The translations under genes and the position numbers were made by a program. The notes under the pieces are model-generated. The model was not told the origin of the DNA. It ran no database searches and worked only from the letters and a program-made list of their open reading frames with translations. DNA of 64,000 nt, from assembly GCA_947467375.1 (NCBI GenBank), contig CANIHL010000002.1, positions 1-64,000 on the forward strand, given 5' to 3'. Source of the stretch: Acidimicrobiaceae bacterium (lineage in GTDB: Bacteria > Actinomycetota > Acidimicrobiia > Acidimicrobiales > Ilumatobacteraceae). Each line of letters opens with the position of its first letter. Positions within the stretch are counted from its first letter, which is position 1. Of the stretch, positions 26,458 to 34,492 are shown in pieces.

Positions 26458-27561
26458 ATGTCACGACACATGATCGAATCGGCACAGCGCCTACTTTCCA
26501 GTTTTGACGCCACTCAGCGTGCTTCAGGATTCCTCGATTTCGCTAATGCGCAAGAGCGTGTGAAGTGGTTTTATACGCCAACCGATCATGGTGGCTTGCC
26601 GCTTGCGAGTATGTCTTCTACTCAACATCGACTTGTGCATCAACTGCTTGCTTCGGCTTTGTCGGAGGGCGGTTATGTAACGACCACAACCATCATGGGT
26701 TTGGAAAACGTTCTCGACCGTCTTGAGGGTTTTGTCGCTGGTTTCGAACGCGAACGCGGAAGAGACCCGCTGTTGTATTGGGTGTCCATTTTTGGAACGC
26801 CATCTGAAACCGATACGTGGGGTTGGCGATTTGGCGGACATCACGTTTCGTTGAATTTCACGTTGCATGACGGTGTGGTGGTGTCGTCTACGCCGTGTTT
26901 CTTTGGCGCCGACCCTGCAAACTCCATGTTGCTTGGGCCGCACTTGTTGCGTCCACTTGCTGCGGCGGAAGATCTGGCTCGAGAATTTATCCATTCGTTG
27001 TCTGTTGATCAACGAAGTGTTGCCACGGTGAGTGCGACTCCACCTACCGACTTGGTTGGTGCGAACAGAAGTGTTTTGGCCGAGGGCGATACCGCTTTGC
27101 CGTTGACCATGGTGTGGCGTAAGCAGTTCGATGGCGCTTTGGGTGATGCCATTCAGGCCATTCAAAATAAGGCTGATGCCGAGCTGGCTATTACCGAAGA
27201 GCACTTAAAACTCGTGTCGTTTTCTCAGGTGCCGAAGGGGCTTTCGGCTCGCGAAATGACAGCCACTCAGCACAGTGATTTGCGGGAGTTGCTGAAGGTG
27301 TACATCAACCGAGTGTCAGACGATGTTGCCGATAGGGAATGGGAAAAGTTGTCTGGTGACAAGATCCAGGACTTGTCGTTTTTGTGGGCCGGCGGAATAG
27401 AGAAGGGCGAGCCGCATTATTACCGCGTGCAGGGTTCGCGATTGTTCGTTGAGTATGACAACACTCAGCGCGGCACGAACCACATACACACGGTGTGGCG
27501 TGACTTGTCGAATGATTTTGGTGGCGACTTACTTGCTCACCATTACGTCCACAGCCACTAA
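26458..27561 (+). CDS. DUF3500-family protein
   Basis: A 367-residue protein that matches the DUF3500 family by the segments VKWFYTP, WGWRFGGHHVSLNFT and FFGADPA, and by the C-terminal YYRVQGSRLFVEYDNTQ...NHIHTVWRD region. The family has many conserved His, Trp and Asp residues, which suggests a metal-dependent enzyme, but no activity is established to my knowledge. It follows the monooxygenase gene closely and is likely co-transcribed. AGGGGTACGCA precedes the ATG. Confidence 0.78.
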   Translation: MSRHMIESAQRLLSSFDATQRASGFLDFANAQERVKWFYTPTDHGGLPLASMSSTQHRLVHQLLASALSEGGYVTTTTIMGLENVLDRLEGFVAGFERERGRDPLLYWVSIFGTPSETDTWGWRFGGHHVSLNFTLHDGVVVSSTPCFFGADPANSMLLGPHLLRPLAAAEDLAREFIHSLSVDQRSVATVSATPPTDLVGANRSVLAEGDTALPLTMVWRKQFDGALGDAIQAIQNKADAELAITEEHLKLVSFSQVPKGLSAREMTATQHSDLRELLKVYINRVSDDVADREWEKLSGDKIQDLSFLWAGGIEKGEPHYYRVQGSRLFVEYDNTQRGTNHIHTVWRDLSNDFGGDLLAHHYVHSH

Positions 27562-27577
27562 CGATTTGCTATCCCCG

Positions 27578-27712
27578 CTACTTGCGGAGCAGTCCAATCG
27601 CGTTGAGGACAATTACCGATGGCAACATAACACCGAACACAAAAAACATCGAGATTCGTTGTGATCGTCTCATGGACCTATCGAATTTATCTGGCGACTC
27701 GAAGGCGCTCAT
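27578..27712 (-). CDS. 44-residue single-helix membrane protein
   Basis: A 44-residue open frame starting ATG at 27712 and ending TAG at 27578. It has a charged N-terminus (MSAFESPDKFDRSMRR) and one hydrophobic helix (about 22-42). The start forms a 4-base ATGA overlap with the stop of the next small membrane gene upstream. That arrangement is used by many true genes in this window and is the main reason to accept it. The function is unknown. Confidence 0.6.
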   Translation of the reverse strand: MSAFESPDKFDRSMRRSQRISMFFVFGVMLPSVIVLNAIGLLRK

Positions 27713-27909
27713 TTTGTAGCACTCGCAACAATTGCAACAATCAAGAACGAAAGCGCTGCGAGATTGAGTAACGCAAGGATGGTGTATGTGACTACATCGC
27801 TGATCTTTTGCTTTAGCGCTTCTTTGGCTTTTGTATAACGATTCAACTCGTCAACAATTGCATTTATATCGGCTTTTGTTGCTGGTGTCATGAAATCATC
27901 TGATCTCAT
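27709..27909 (-). CDS. small membrane protein, coiled-coil plus helix
   Basis: A 66-residue protein, or 60 from the second ATG (MTPATKADINAIV). A charged amphipathic helix of about 40 residues is followed by one membrane helix (about 42-62). GGAGATTT lies just before the first ATG. It is coupled by a 4-base overlap to the 44-residue gene. The layout of soluble helix and tail anchor is like the protein at 27975. I do not recognise the family. Confidence 0.6.
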   Translation of the reverse strand: MRSDDFMTPATKADINAIVDELNRYTKAKEALKQKISDVVTYTILALLNLAALSFLIVAIVASATK

Positions 27910-27974
27910 AAATCTCCTTTAAATTTTTGTTGGTGTAAGCGAGAAAATTCGCGATGTAGGTCAGTACTGACGAT

Positions 27975-28280
27975 TTACCTTGAGAAAAATCCTGTAAGGC
28001 CCAATATGGCAACTCCAGTTCCAATTACTACAGCAGCAAATTTGTACATTTCCATGCGGAATGACTCTTTGAGATTTAGTGATTCTTCCTTTATTGCTAA
28101 TCGAATCGCAGGGAATTGGGTATCAATCTTTGCGAAGCGACGGTCGATGCGAGTGGCGAGGATGCGCAAGTCGTTGCGCGTTGCGGGTTCGTTTGGCCAA
28201 TGCTCAAAGTCATCGGCGAGGTTTTGCTCAGGTTCGTTTTCCACGGCACTTCCAGATGTAAAAGTTTGCATATGGCACAT
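27975..28280 (-). CDS. tail-anchored coiled-coil protein
   Basis: About 101 residues from the ATG at 28280. The start is uncertain: the frame is open to a TTG at 28349, and a GTG at 28244 has GGAAG before it. A TTGACA at about 28335-28340 on the minus strand, with promoter-like spacing, argues against the longest form. An acidic N-terminus is followed by a helical charged part (RIDRRFAKIDTQF) and a C-terminal membrane helix (about 78-97). It loosely resembles small coiled-coil tail-anchored proteins found near mobile regions. It is divergent from the toxin-antitoxin pair. Confidence 0.6.
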   Translation of the reverse strand: MCHMQTFTSGSAVENEPEQNLADDFEHWPNEPATRNDLRILATRIDRRFAKIDTQFPAIRLAIKEESLNLKESFRMEMYKFAAVVIGTGVAILGLTGFFSR

Positions 28281-28353
28281 GTGTGCGAGGAAGGCCGAAG
28301 CCGACTTCGCAATTGTGACATACCCCGTGCTTTGTCTGTCAAGTACCAAACAG

Positions 28354-28372
28354 GTATCCGTTCGGATACGCT
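28354..28372 (+). promoter_or_regulatory. palindromic operator overlapping -10 of antitoxin gene
   Basis: GTATCCG-TT-CGGATAC (28354-28369) is a perfect 7+2+7 palindrome. A leaderless-type -10 element TACGCT (28367-28372) overlaps its right arm and ends 6 bases before the ATG of the XRE gene. Binding of the XRE protein here would block its own promoter, the usual autoregulation of antitoxins. Confidence 0.65.
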
Positions 28373-28378
28373 CAAAAT

Positions 28379-28882
28379 ATGGCGAGAAACCTTATAGAAG
28401 AAGCTCGAATCGGGGCTGGGCTTACCCAGCAGGAGATGGCCGACAGGGGCGGCACATCGCGAACCACGCTTTCTGCCTATGAACACGGCAGAAAGTCTCC
28501 CAACTTGGATACGGCGGAACGTCTACTGGCAGTTGCCGGGTACGAGCTCACGCTGCAGCATCGAATCAAGTTCTCAGAAGTAAAGATGCCACGAGGGAGG
28601 CGGATTTATGTCCCTAATCGTTTATGGCAATTGAACCCAGTAGATGCATTTAGAACGGTTCAGATGCCTCTCAGCATTAACTGGTCGAATCCGGGTAAAG
28701 AATTCGATCTGAGTATTCGTCGGCAGCGTGCACGACTATATGAAATCGTTATTCGTGAGGGTATGCCAAAAGACATGTTGAAATTCATTGATGGATCATT
28801 GCTCATCGATTTATGGCAGGAAATCGTCCTTCCACAAGCAATTCGCACACATTGGGAGGTGACGATTGATGCAGCGTTCTAG
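28379..28882 (+). CDS. XRE-family HTH protein, probable antitoxin
   Basis: A 167-residue protein with an N-terminal helix-turn-helix of XRE type (LIEEARIGAGLTQQEMADRG, then SRTTLSAYEHGRKSPNLDTAERLL). A C-terminal domain of about 100 residues, rich in Arg and Trp, may bind the toxin. It is followed by an AbiEii-type nucleotidyltransferase with a 1-base overlap (TAGTG). Layout and operator make it the likely antitoxin. Its partner architecture differs from classical AbiEi. Confidence 0.82.
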   Translation: MARNLIEEARIGAGLTQQEMADRGGTSRTTLSAYEHGRKSPNLDTAERLLAVAGYELTLQHRIKFSEVKMPRGRRIYVPNRLWQLNPVDAFRTVQMPLSINWSNPGKEFDLSIRRQRARLYEIVIREGMPKDMLKFIDGSLLIDLWQEIVLPQAIRTHWEVTIDAAF

Positions 28883-29511
28883 TGACAGAGCTTTCTGGGT
28901 TTCAGCAGGAGATCGCTCGACTGTTTTTCTCACTTCAATCATCTCAGGGGTTCGTGCTCGCGGGTGGAGGAGCGCTCCTCGCTTCTGGCCTGTCCATTAG
29001 ACCAACTCAAGATTTAGATTTCTTTGGTTCACCTGGCCAAGTCAGCGTTTCGCTTGCCTTAGATCAATTTCTTGACGCGATTGAGCAACAGAATTGGGAC
29101 TACGAATTGCTCAGTCATGCGAACGACTTCGCCCGAGTTCGCGTTATTGGCTCGGCTGAACTCGTTGTTGACCTTGCCATTGACGTCGCACCAAGGTTTC
29201 CCGTCTCCCAAACGCTAGTCGGACCTGTTTTCAGCCCATTGGAATTAGCGGGCAGAAAATTGCTTGCACTATTTGACAGAGCTGAGGCTCGCGATTTTGT
29301 TGACGTGTACGTACTGTCAAAGAAGTTTGGAAACCAGAAGATATTTGATGCGGCAACGCAAATTGAAGTCTCTCTAAACAAACAAATCCTGGCTCGCATG
29401 ATGAATGCTCTAGATCGGTTCTCGGATGATGAACTGCCAATTGATCACAGTGAAGTCGGAGCGCTCAGAAAGTACTTCGCTAACTGGGCGAAAGATTTGG
29501 ATGGGGCTTAG
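28882..29511 (+). CDS. AbiEii/AbiGii-type nucleotidyltransferase toxin
   Basis: A 209-residue nucleotidyltransferase-fold protein. It has the motif AGGGALLASGL followed by RPTQDLDFF (the GG...S and DxD pair), then VVDLAIDV as the third acidic position and LAGRKLLALFDRAEARDFVD, typical of AbiEii toxins and the MenT group. Known members modify tRNA by adding nucleotides and stop growth. It begins with GTG in a 1-base overlap with the XRE gene. It ends 4 bases inside the convergent HAD gene. Confidence 0.82.
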   Translation: MTELSGFQQEIARLFFSLQSSQGFVLAGGGALLASGLSIRPTQDLDFFGSPGQVSVSLALDQFLDAIEQQNWDYELLSHANDFARVRVIGSAELVVDLAIDVAPRFPVSQTLVGPVFSPLELAGRKLLALFDRAEARDFVDVYVLSKKFGNQKIFDAATQIEVSLNKQILARMMNALDRFSDDELPIDHSEVGALRKYFANWAKDLDGA

Positions 29512-30164
29512 CGGGGGAGGATGCTGGCAAGGCCAAGCACCTGCGATAACTCAGTTAATGCCTGCGTACTGTTCGCAACCTTGATCGTCTGCATTCCCAT
29601 CGCCGCAGCTGGCTTCAAGTTAATTCCCAAGTCATCTAAGAACACACACTCATCTGGCTGCACGTTCACCGTTTCGCACGCAATTTCATAAAACCGTGTT
29701 TCCGGTTTGCGAACTCCAACTTTGCTGCTTTCAATCACCGCACTAAATCGCGCAAGCACTGCGCGCAGTTCGTCTTGGCGCTGGCGATCAGCAGCATCAA
29801 CCGCAACCGGCTGATCCGACAACACATTGTTCGTCAAACATGCCAATACATAACCGGCTTCGTTAATGCGGTCTAATGCATGCACCATGTCGGGGCGAAT
29901 TTCGCCGTGCAACAAACTCAACACGTCAGCACCTGGCACGCGATGCCCCAGTGCTTCGCTTTCGCGCGCAAAAACGTCATCAAATTCAATGGGTGAAATG
30001 TCGCTGCGTTCCAATTTGGCCCACGCGTTGTCGTCGGGGTTCACCGAATTGACCGAGCGAATGAAGTTGGCAGGTAACCCCTGGGCGGCCTCGTAGTGGT
30101 TAAACGCCTCAAAGGGGCTCGACAAAATGACCCCACCGAAATCAAAAAACACAGCCCTAAGCAC
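29508..30164 (-). CDS. HAD-superfamily (IA) hydrolase
   Basis: A 218-residue HAD hydrolase. Motif I is FFDFGGVI, motif II is CLTNN, motif III is the lysine in VGVRKPE and motif IV is VFLDDLGIN. The DFGGV form, with Gly in place of the second Asp, is shared with epoxide-hydrolase N-domain-like members, so phosphatase activity is likely but not certain. The start is GTG at 30164, set by a leaderless -10 element. Confidence 0.85.
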   Translation of the reverse strand: MLRAVFFDFGGVILSSPFEAFNHYEAAQGLPANFIRSVNSVNPDDNAWAKLERSDISPIEFDDVFARESEALGHRVPGADVLSLLHGEIRPDMVHALDRINEAGYVLACLTNNVLSDQPVAVDAADRQRQDELRAVLARFSAVIESSKVGVRKPETRFYEIACETVNVQPDECVFLDDLGINLKPAAAMGMQTIKVANSTQALTELSQVLGLASILPR

Positions 30165-30170
30165 GCATTG

Positions 30171-30176
30171 AGCGTA
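30171..30176 (-). promoter_or_regulatory. leaderless-type -10 element, HAD hydrolase
   Basis: TACGCT on the minus strand ends 6 bases before the GTG at 30164. Confidence 0.45.
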
Positions 30177-30214
30177 CGGGGTAAGGGATCACCTAGCGGG
30201 GGTCCTCATGCTGG

Positions 30215-31225
30215 TTGACTGTCCCCGTGGCAAAAACTGGGCCAAAGCATGTGGTGGTGGACGGGTCGAATGTGGCGACCGAAGGCCGAACCTCGCCCAG
30301 CCTGAAGCAGTTGAACGAAGCCGTTCTGTCGTTCATGAACGAGTTTCCGAACACCAAAATCACGGTGGTGGTGGACGCCACGTTTGGTCATCGCATCGAC
30401 AAGCGCGAAGTGTCCGAGTTCAATAGCGCCATTAACAACAACGAACTTGTTGCGCCGCCTGCCGGTGCAGTGGGCCGCGGCGACGGATTCGTGCTCACTA
30501 TCGCCGAAAAAATTGGCGCAAGCATTTTGTCGAACGACAGCTATCAAGAATTCCATGAGCAATACCCGTGGTTGTTTAACTCTGGTCGGTTGATCGGCGG
30601 CAAGCCAGTGCCAAACGTTGGATGGGTGTTTATCGAACGCTTGCCTGTGCGTCCTTCGGCAACCAAGTCAGTGAAGAAAGCAAGTCGCGAAGCAAATAGG
30701 CCAATGCCGGTTCCAAAAGCTCCGCCGCCTGCATCAAAACTTCCTGCACCAAAGCAGCAAGCACCTGCAGCGAAACCACAAGCCGCAAAAACTCCTGCAC
30801 CAAAACTTTCTGCAAAACCAAAAGCAGCAACCATCAACGAGCTCACACCGTTTCTTGAATTTGTCGAGAAGTATCCGGTGGGCAGCAAAGTAAAGGGTGT
30901 TGTCGATCAATATTCCGCACATGGCGTGTACGTAAAAATCGGCGACGTTCGCGGTTACTTGCCACTTCGCCTTATGGCCACACCAGCACCGCGCAGTGCG
31001 CGCGAGCACGTGAAAATTGGCCAGCAGGTAAACCTTTCGGTCGACAGTTTTGTGGCATCGCGTCGAAGCATCGACGTAGCCATTGTGGGCACGGTTACAC
31101 CAATGAAGAAGGCCCCAGCGCCTGCCGCAACGCCTACGAAAGCCAAGAAGAAAAAGAAGCGCCCACAGCAACAACCTGTGCGTCAACCTGCGCCAACTCG
31201 TAAGGCAGCCGCCAAGAAGAAGTAG
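30215..31225 (+). CDS. NYN-type nuclease domain plus S1 RNA-binding domain protein
   Basis: A 336-residue protein. The N-terminal part (about 10-145) looks like a PIN/NYN ribonuclease of the Zc3h12a type: VVVDGSNVA at the first acidic site, TVVVDATFGH, then DGFVLTIAEKIGASILSNDSY. A Pro/Ala/Lys-rich linker (about 150-205) is followed by an S1 domain (about 215-290; GSKVKGVVDQYSAHGVYVKIG). The tail is very Lys-rich. It probably binds and cleaves RNA. The start is TTG at 30215 or, more likely, GTG at 30227 (MAKTGPKH). It is followed by xthA after 9 bases. Confidence 0.75.
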   Translation: MTVPVAKTGPKHVVVDGSNVATEGRTSPSLKQLNEAVLSFMNEFPNTKITVVVDATFGHRIDKREVSEFNSAINNNELVAPPAGAVGRGDGFVLTIAEKIGASILSNDSYQEFHEQYPWLFNSGRLIGGKPVPNVGWVFIERLPVRPSATKSVKKASREANRPMPVPKAPPPASKLPAPKQQAPAAKPQAAKTPAPKLSAKPKAATINELTPFLEFVEKYPVGSKVKGVVDQYSAHGVYVKIGDVRGYLPLRLMATPAPRSAREHVKIGQQVNLSVDSFVASRRSIDVAIVGTVTPMKKAPAPAATPTKAKKKKKRPQQQPVRQPAPTRKAAAKKK

Positions 31226-31228
31226 TTT
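31223..31228 (+). promoter_or_regulatory. leaderless-type -10 element, xthA
   Basis: TAGTTT ends 6 bases before the GTG at 31235. It includes the stop codon of the preceding gene. Confidence 0.45.
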
Positions 31229-31234
31229 GTTCAC

Positions 31235-32002
31235 GTGCTTATCGCTACGTGGAACGTGAATTCATTAAAGGCCCGCTTGCCAAGAGTGCAAGGTTGGATA
31301 GAAGAAAACCAGCCCGATGTGCTGTGCATTCAAGAAACCAAAATGACCGAGGCTGCGTTTCCTGCACTCACATTCCAAGAAATGGGTTACGAAACCGCAC
31401 ACCTTGGTCAAGGTCAGTGGAACGGCGTGGCAATTTTGTCGAAGGTGGGCTTAACCGATGTGGTGGCCAACTTTGCAACAGGCGAGCCCGATGCCGAAGC
31501 GCGCATTATTAGTGCAACTTGTAACGGCGTAAAAGTGGTGTGCGTGTATGTGCCTAACGGTCGCGAACTTGAACACGAGCATTACCAATACAAACTGCGT
31601 TGGATGAAGCAGTTGCGCGATCACGTTGACACCATTGCCAAGCCAACCGAAGATGTCGTGGTTACGGGCGATTTCAACATTGCGCCAACCGATATCGACG
31701 TATGGGACCCGGCCGTATTCATTGGCGCAACCCACACCAGTGAGCCAGAGCGCAAGGTGCTCAGCGACTTGTGTGCATGGGGCCTCACCGACATTTTCCG
31801 CGAGCAACACCCCGAGCCAAAGCTGTATTCATGGTGGGACTATCGCGACGGCAGTTTCCATAAAGCTCACGGCATGCGCATTGACTACTTATTGGTCACC
31901 AAATCGCTCGCTGCCAAAACCATCGAAACGGCAATTGATCGCAACGCACGCAAGGGCGAAAAGCCAAGCGATCACGCGCCAGTCACCATGATCGTTTCAT
32001 GA
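31235..32002 (+). CDS. xthA: exodeoxyribonuclease III / AP endonuclease
   Basis: A 255-residue ExoIII-family enzyme for base-excision repair. Motifs are ATWNVNSLKARLPR, CIQETKM (metal-binding Glu), VTGDFNIAPTDIDVWD (catalytic Asp and Asn) and GMRIDYLLV with SDHAPV at the end (Asp-His). It starts with GTG and ends in a 4-base overlap with the thioesterase gene. Confidence 0.95.
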   Translation: MLIATWNVNSLKARLPRVQGWIEENQPDVLCIQETKMTEAAFPALTFQEMGYETAHLGQGQWNGVAILSKVGLTDVVANFATGEPDAEARIISATCNGVKVVCVYVPNGRELEHEHYQYKLRWMKQLRDHVDTIAKPTEDVVVTGDFNIAPTDIDVWDPAVFIGATHTSEPERKVLSDLCAWGLTDIFREQHPEPKLYSWWDYRDGSFHKAHGMRIDYLLVTKSLAAKTIETAIDRNARKGEKPSDHAPVTMIVS

Positions 32003-32583
32003 CCGAGCCAATTCAGCCAGCAAACAATTTCGCGGGCTTTCATGTGCGCCAAGTGCCCATGACTCCTGAAGAAGAAGCGAAGGCCAAAGTTGCCGAAACC
32101 ATGCGCAACGACATTCGCGAGTTTGCAACTGGCAACGATGTCAGCTTTTTAGACCGCAGCCCAATCATTGGTGCAATTAATCCGTTGTCAGCACCAATGC
32201 ATATCGACACGCACATCAATAGCGAAGGCGTCAACATGGTGACGGGCACTGTTACCTTTGGCCCGCAATACGAAGGCGCACCAACGTGTGTGCATGGCGG
32301 TTTCATTGCTGCATATTTCGACGAAGTGTTGGGCGTTGCGCAAAGCACCACGGGCAACCCGGGCATGACAGTAAACCTCACCATCGACTACCGATCACCA
32401 ACGCCAATCAACAAACCATTGGTATTCAACGGTTGGGTAGAGCGCGTAGAGCGCCGCAAAATCTTTACCGTTGGCACCTTGCATCACGGCGAAACGCTGT
32501 GCGCCGAGGCTCACGCAATATTTGTGTCGATGAGCCCCGAGTTAATGGCCAGAATTTCTAACAACGCCGGCCCAACTCGCTGA
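31999..32583 (+). CDS. PaaI-like hotdog-fold thioesterase
   Basis: A 194-residue acyl-CoA thioesterase-like protein. The hotdog domain occupies the C-terminal two thirds, with the helix motif TCVHGGFIAAYFDEVLG and the NLTIDYRSPTPINKPL strand. It shares an ATGA overlap with xthA. Its last 73 bases overlap the convergent UvrD2 gene. The substrate is unknown. Confidence 0.85.
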   Translation: MTEPIQPANNFAGFHVRQVPMTPEEEAKAKVAETMRNDIREFATGNDVSFLDRSPIIGAINPLSAPMHIDTHINSEGVNMVTGTVTFGPQYEGAPTCVHGGFIAAYFDEVLGVAQSTTGNPGMTVNLTIDYRSPTPINKPLVFNGWVERVERRKIFTVGTLHHGETLCAEAHAIFVSMSPELMARISNNAGPTR

Positions 32584-34448
32584 GCAGTGATGTCGCCAAA
32601 GATTGGCGCAAAGTCGGCAACACCCGTTGGTGTCATCGAAGACAATTCCAGCAAGTCAGCATCAGTACAAATTTCTTGCGGAGTTAAGTTCGACGAACGC
32701 GCCAAGTGCCTGCGCCATGTGGTCAATTTGTCCAGAACAGTTGGTTGACCAGAATTCGTGCGAGGCATGGCAGCACGTATTACTGCAGCAGCCTCTTCAC
32801 GAGCCAAGTCTTCAGGCGAAGGCGCACGCTTAGGCAAACCTTCAAGCAATGGGCTTAGCCCACCATTTCGCGTGCCACGCTTTTCTGCATACGTAACAAA
32901 CAACTGATTCGCTGCGCGAGTTAACGCAACATAAGCAAGTCGAATTTCTTCCTTCTTCGCATCGGCCGAAGTTGCCGAGCCATGGGGAAGCAGTCCGCTT
33001 TCCGCACCTGCAACAACCACGCAATTCCATTCACGGCCTTTTGCACTGTGAAACGTGAGCAAATCCACACCACTATCGGCGGCCTTCGAAATGTGGTTGG
33101 CAGTTGTCCACGCACTGAATGCGCGTCCATCGACAACGCCTGGCTGGTCGAGGTGTAAAAACTCGAACACCATTGCTGCTACTTCGCGCTCGGCTTCGTC
33201 TAACGATTCGGCCAAGGTGTCAGAAGCCCAGGTGGTCAGCGCATTACGGCTTCCGCATTGTGCGGCAAGCCCAATGGCGGCAGTGATGTCGGCCGATTGC
33301 TTGGAAGACCCAATAGGAATTCCGGCCTTCTTCAACGCCTTGGCAACCGCAGCAACTTGATTATTGGTGCGCATTAATACGGCAACCGAACTCCATGGGT
33401 CGGCGCCAGCAGTTGGCGCGTATTTCCACAGCAGTTGCGCAATGCCGGTGGCTTCTTTTTCGGCATCATCAAAACCAACCAACTGCACAGGTGGGCCGTC
33501 TTCGCGCACCGCAACAATGTCTACGGGTTCGCCGCTTTGCTTCGCAGCGTGCCTGGCCGCGTGCACAATGTGTGGCGTACAGCGATAGTTGTTTGGCAAC
33601 TTCAACATGGTGGTTTGCCCAAGTTGTTCGGGCAAGGTGTCGAACAACATGCGGTCTGCGCCGTTCCATCCGTAAATGGCTTGCAATGGGTCACCAACAA
33701 CAAACACATCGGGGCGTCCGCCACGTATTGCGATGAACAACGCGTGTTGCAGCGGGTTCATGTCTTGTGCCTCGTCTACAAAAATGTGACGGAAGCGCCA
33801 GCGCACCACTTCGGCGTACGCCGCATCAGTTTGCATGTCGATAACTACTCGCGCCAATAAATCATCAAGGTCAACCACTTGGCGTTTCTTTTTCAATGCT
33901 TCGTATTGCTTGAACATTTCGGCAATGTCGGCAGCTGGTGCAGGTACCGAACGTTGGTTGCGTTTCACCGCGGCTGCATAGTCGGCTGGTTCAATCATGC
34001 GTGCATGAGCCCAGTCAATTTCCATCAAGAGGTCGCGTGGGCGTTGCGCCAAGAAGTGCGCGCCTGCAGCACTAGTTGCTAACGCATTGCGGTTGTGCAC
34101 AATGTTTGGCACCAACTGCCCAAGATCGGTGAGTCGCTGCCGCAACAGTGCCAACGCAACAGCGTGAAACGTGCCAACAGTTGGCCCCATGGTTCCGCGT
34201 GCACCAACTCCTAAGCCGTGTAACCGCCTGCGCATTTCACCAGCAGCTTCGCGCGTAAACGTAATAGCCAAAATATTTTCAGGTAACGCACTGCCGGTAA
34301 GTACGCGGTACGCAATGCGGTGGGTGAGTACTCGTGTTTTGCCCGAACCCGCGCCTGCGTGCACCACGGTGGCAGAAGGTGGGCACGTAACTGCATCTCG
34401 TTGCTGGGCATCGAGCCCCATCAGCAGTTCATTCACATCCACGCGCAC
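32511..34448 (-). CDS. uvrD2: UvrD/PcrA-family helicase with HRDC domain (UvrD2-like)
   Basis: A 645-residue superfamily 1A helicase. Motif I is AGAGSGKTRVLTHR, motif II FVDEAQDMNP, motif III GDPLQAIYGWNGA, motif IV LPNNYR, motif V LTFHSAKGREW and motif VI VALTRAANQL. The C-terminal region (about 555-640) reads as an HRDC domain, an arrangement known in mycobacterial UvrD2. I do not see the four-cysteine linker found in some UvrD2 proteins. Starts with GTG. Its 3' end overlaps the thioesterase gene tail to tail. Confidence 0.9.
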   Translation of the reverse strand: MRVDVNELLMGLDAQQRDAVTCPPSATVVHAGAGSGKTRVLTHRIAYRVLTGSALPENILAITFTREAAGEMRRRLHGLGVGARGTMGPTVGTFHAVALALLRQRLTDLGQLVPNIVHNRNALATSAAGAHFLAQRPRDLLMEIDWAHARMIEPADYAAAVKRNQRSVPAPAADIAEMFKQYEALKKKRQVVDLDDLLARVVIDMQTDAAYAEVVRWRFRHIFVDEAQDMNPLQHALFIAIRGGRPDVFVVGDPLQAIYGWNGADRMLFDTLPEQLGQTTMLKLPNNYRCTPHIVHAARHAAKQSGEPVDIVAVREDGPPVQLVGFDDAEKEATGIAQLLWKYAPTAGADPWSSVAVLMRTNNQVAAVAKALKKAGIPIGSSKQSADITAAIGLAAQCGSRNALTTWASDTLAESLDEAEREVAAMVFEFLHLDQPGVVDGRAFSAWTTANHISKAADSGVDLLTFHSAKGREWNCVVVAGAESGLLPHGSATSADAKKEEIRLAYVALTRAANQLFVTYAEKRGTRNGGLSPLLEGLPKRAPSPEDLAREEAAAVIRAAMPRTNSGQPTVLDKLTTWRRHLARSSNLTPQEICTDADLLELSSMTPTGVADFAPIFGDITAQRVGPALLEILAINSGLIDTNIA

Positions 34449-34480
34449 ACGCTAGGCGAACCCTGTAACACAGCGCACAT

Positions 34481-34486
34481 TACGCT
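34481..34486 (+). promoter_or_regulatory. leaderless-type -10 element, PH-domain gene
   Basis: TACGCT ends 6 bases before the ATG at 34493. Confidence 0.45.
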
Positions 34487-34492
34487 TGGCAC

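Noticed and set aside
28379-29511. Classical AbiE system
   Set aside because: The toxin side fits AbiEii, but the partner is an XRE protein without a recognisable AbiEi domain, so I call it AbiEii-type only.
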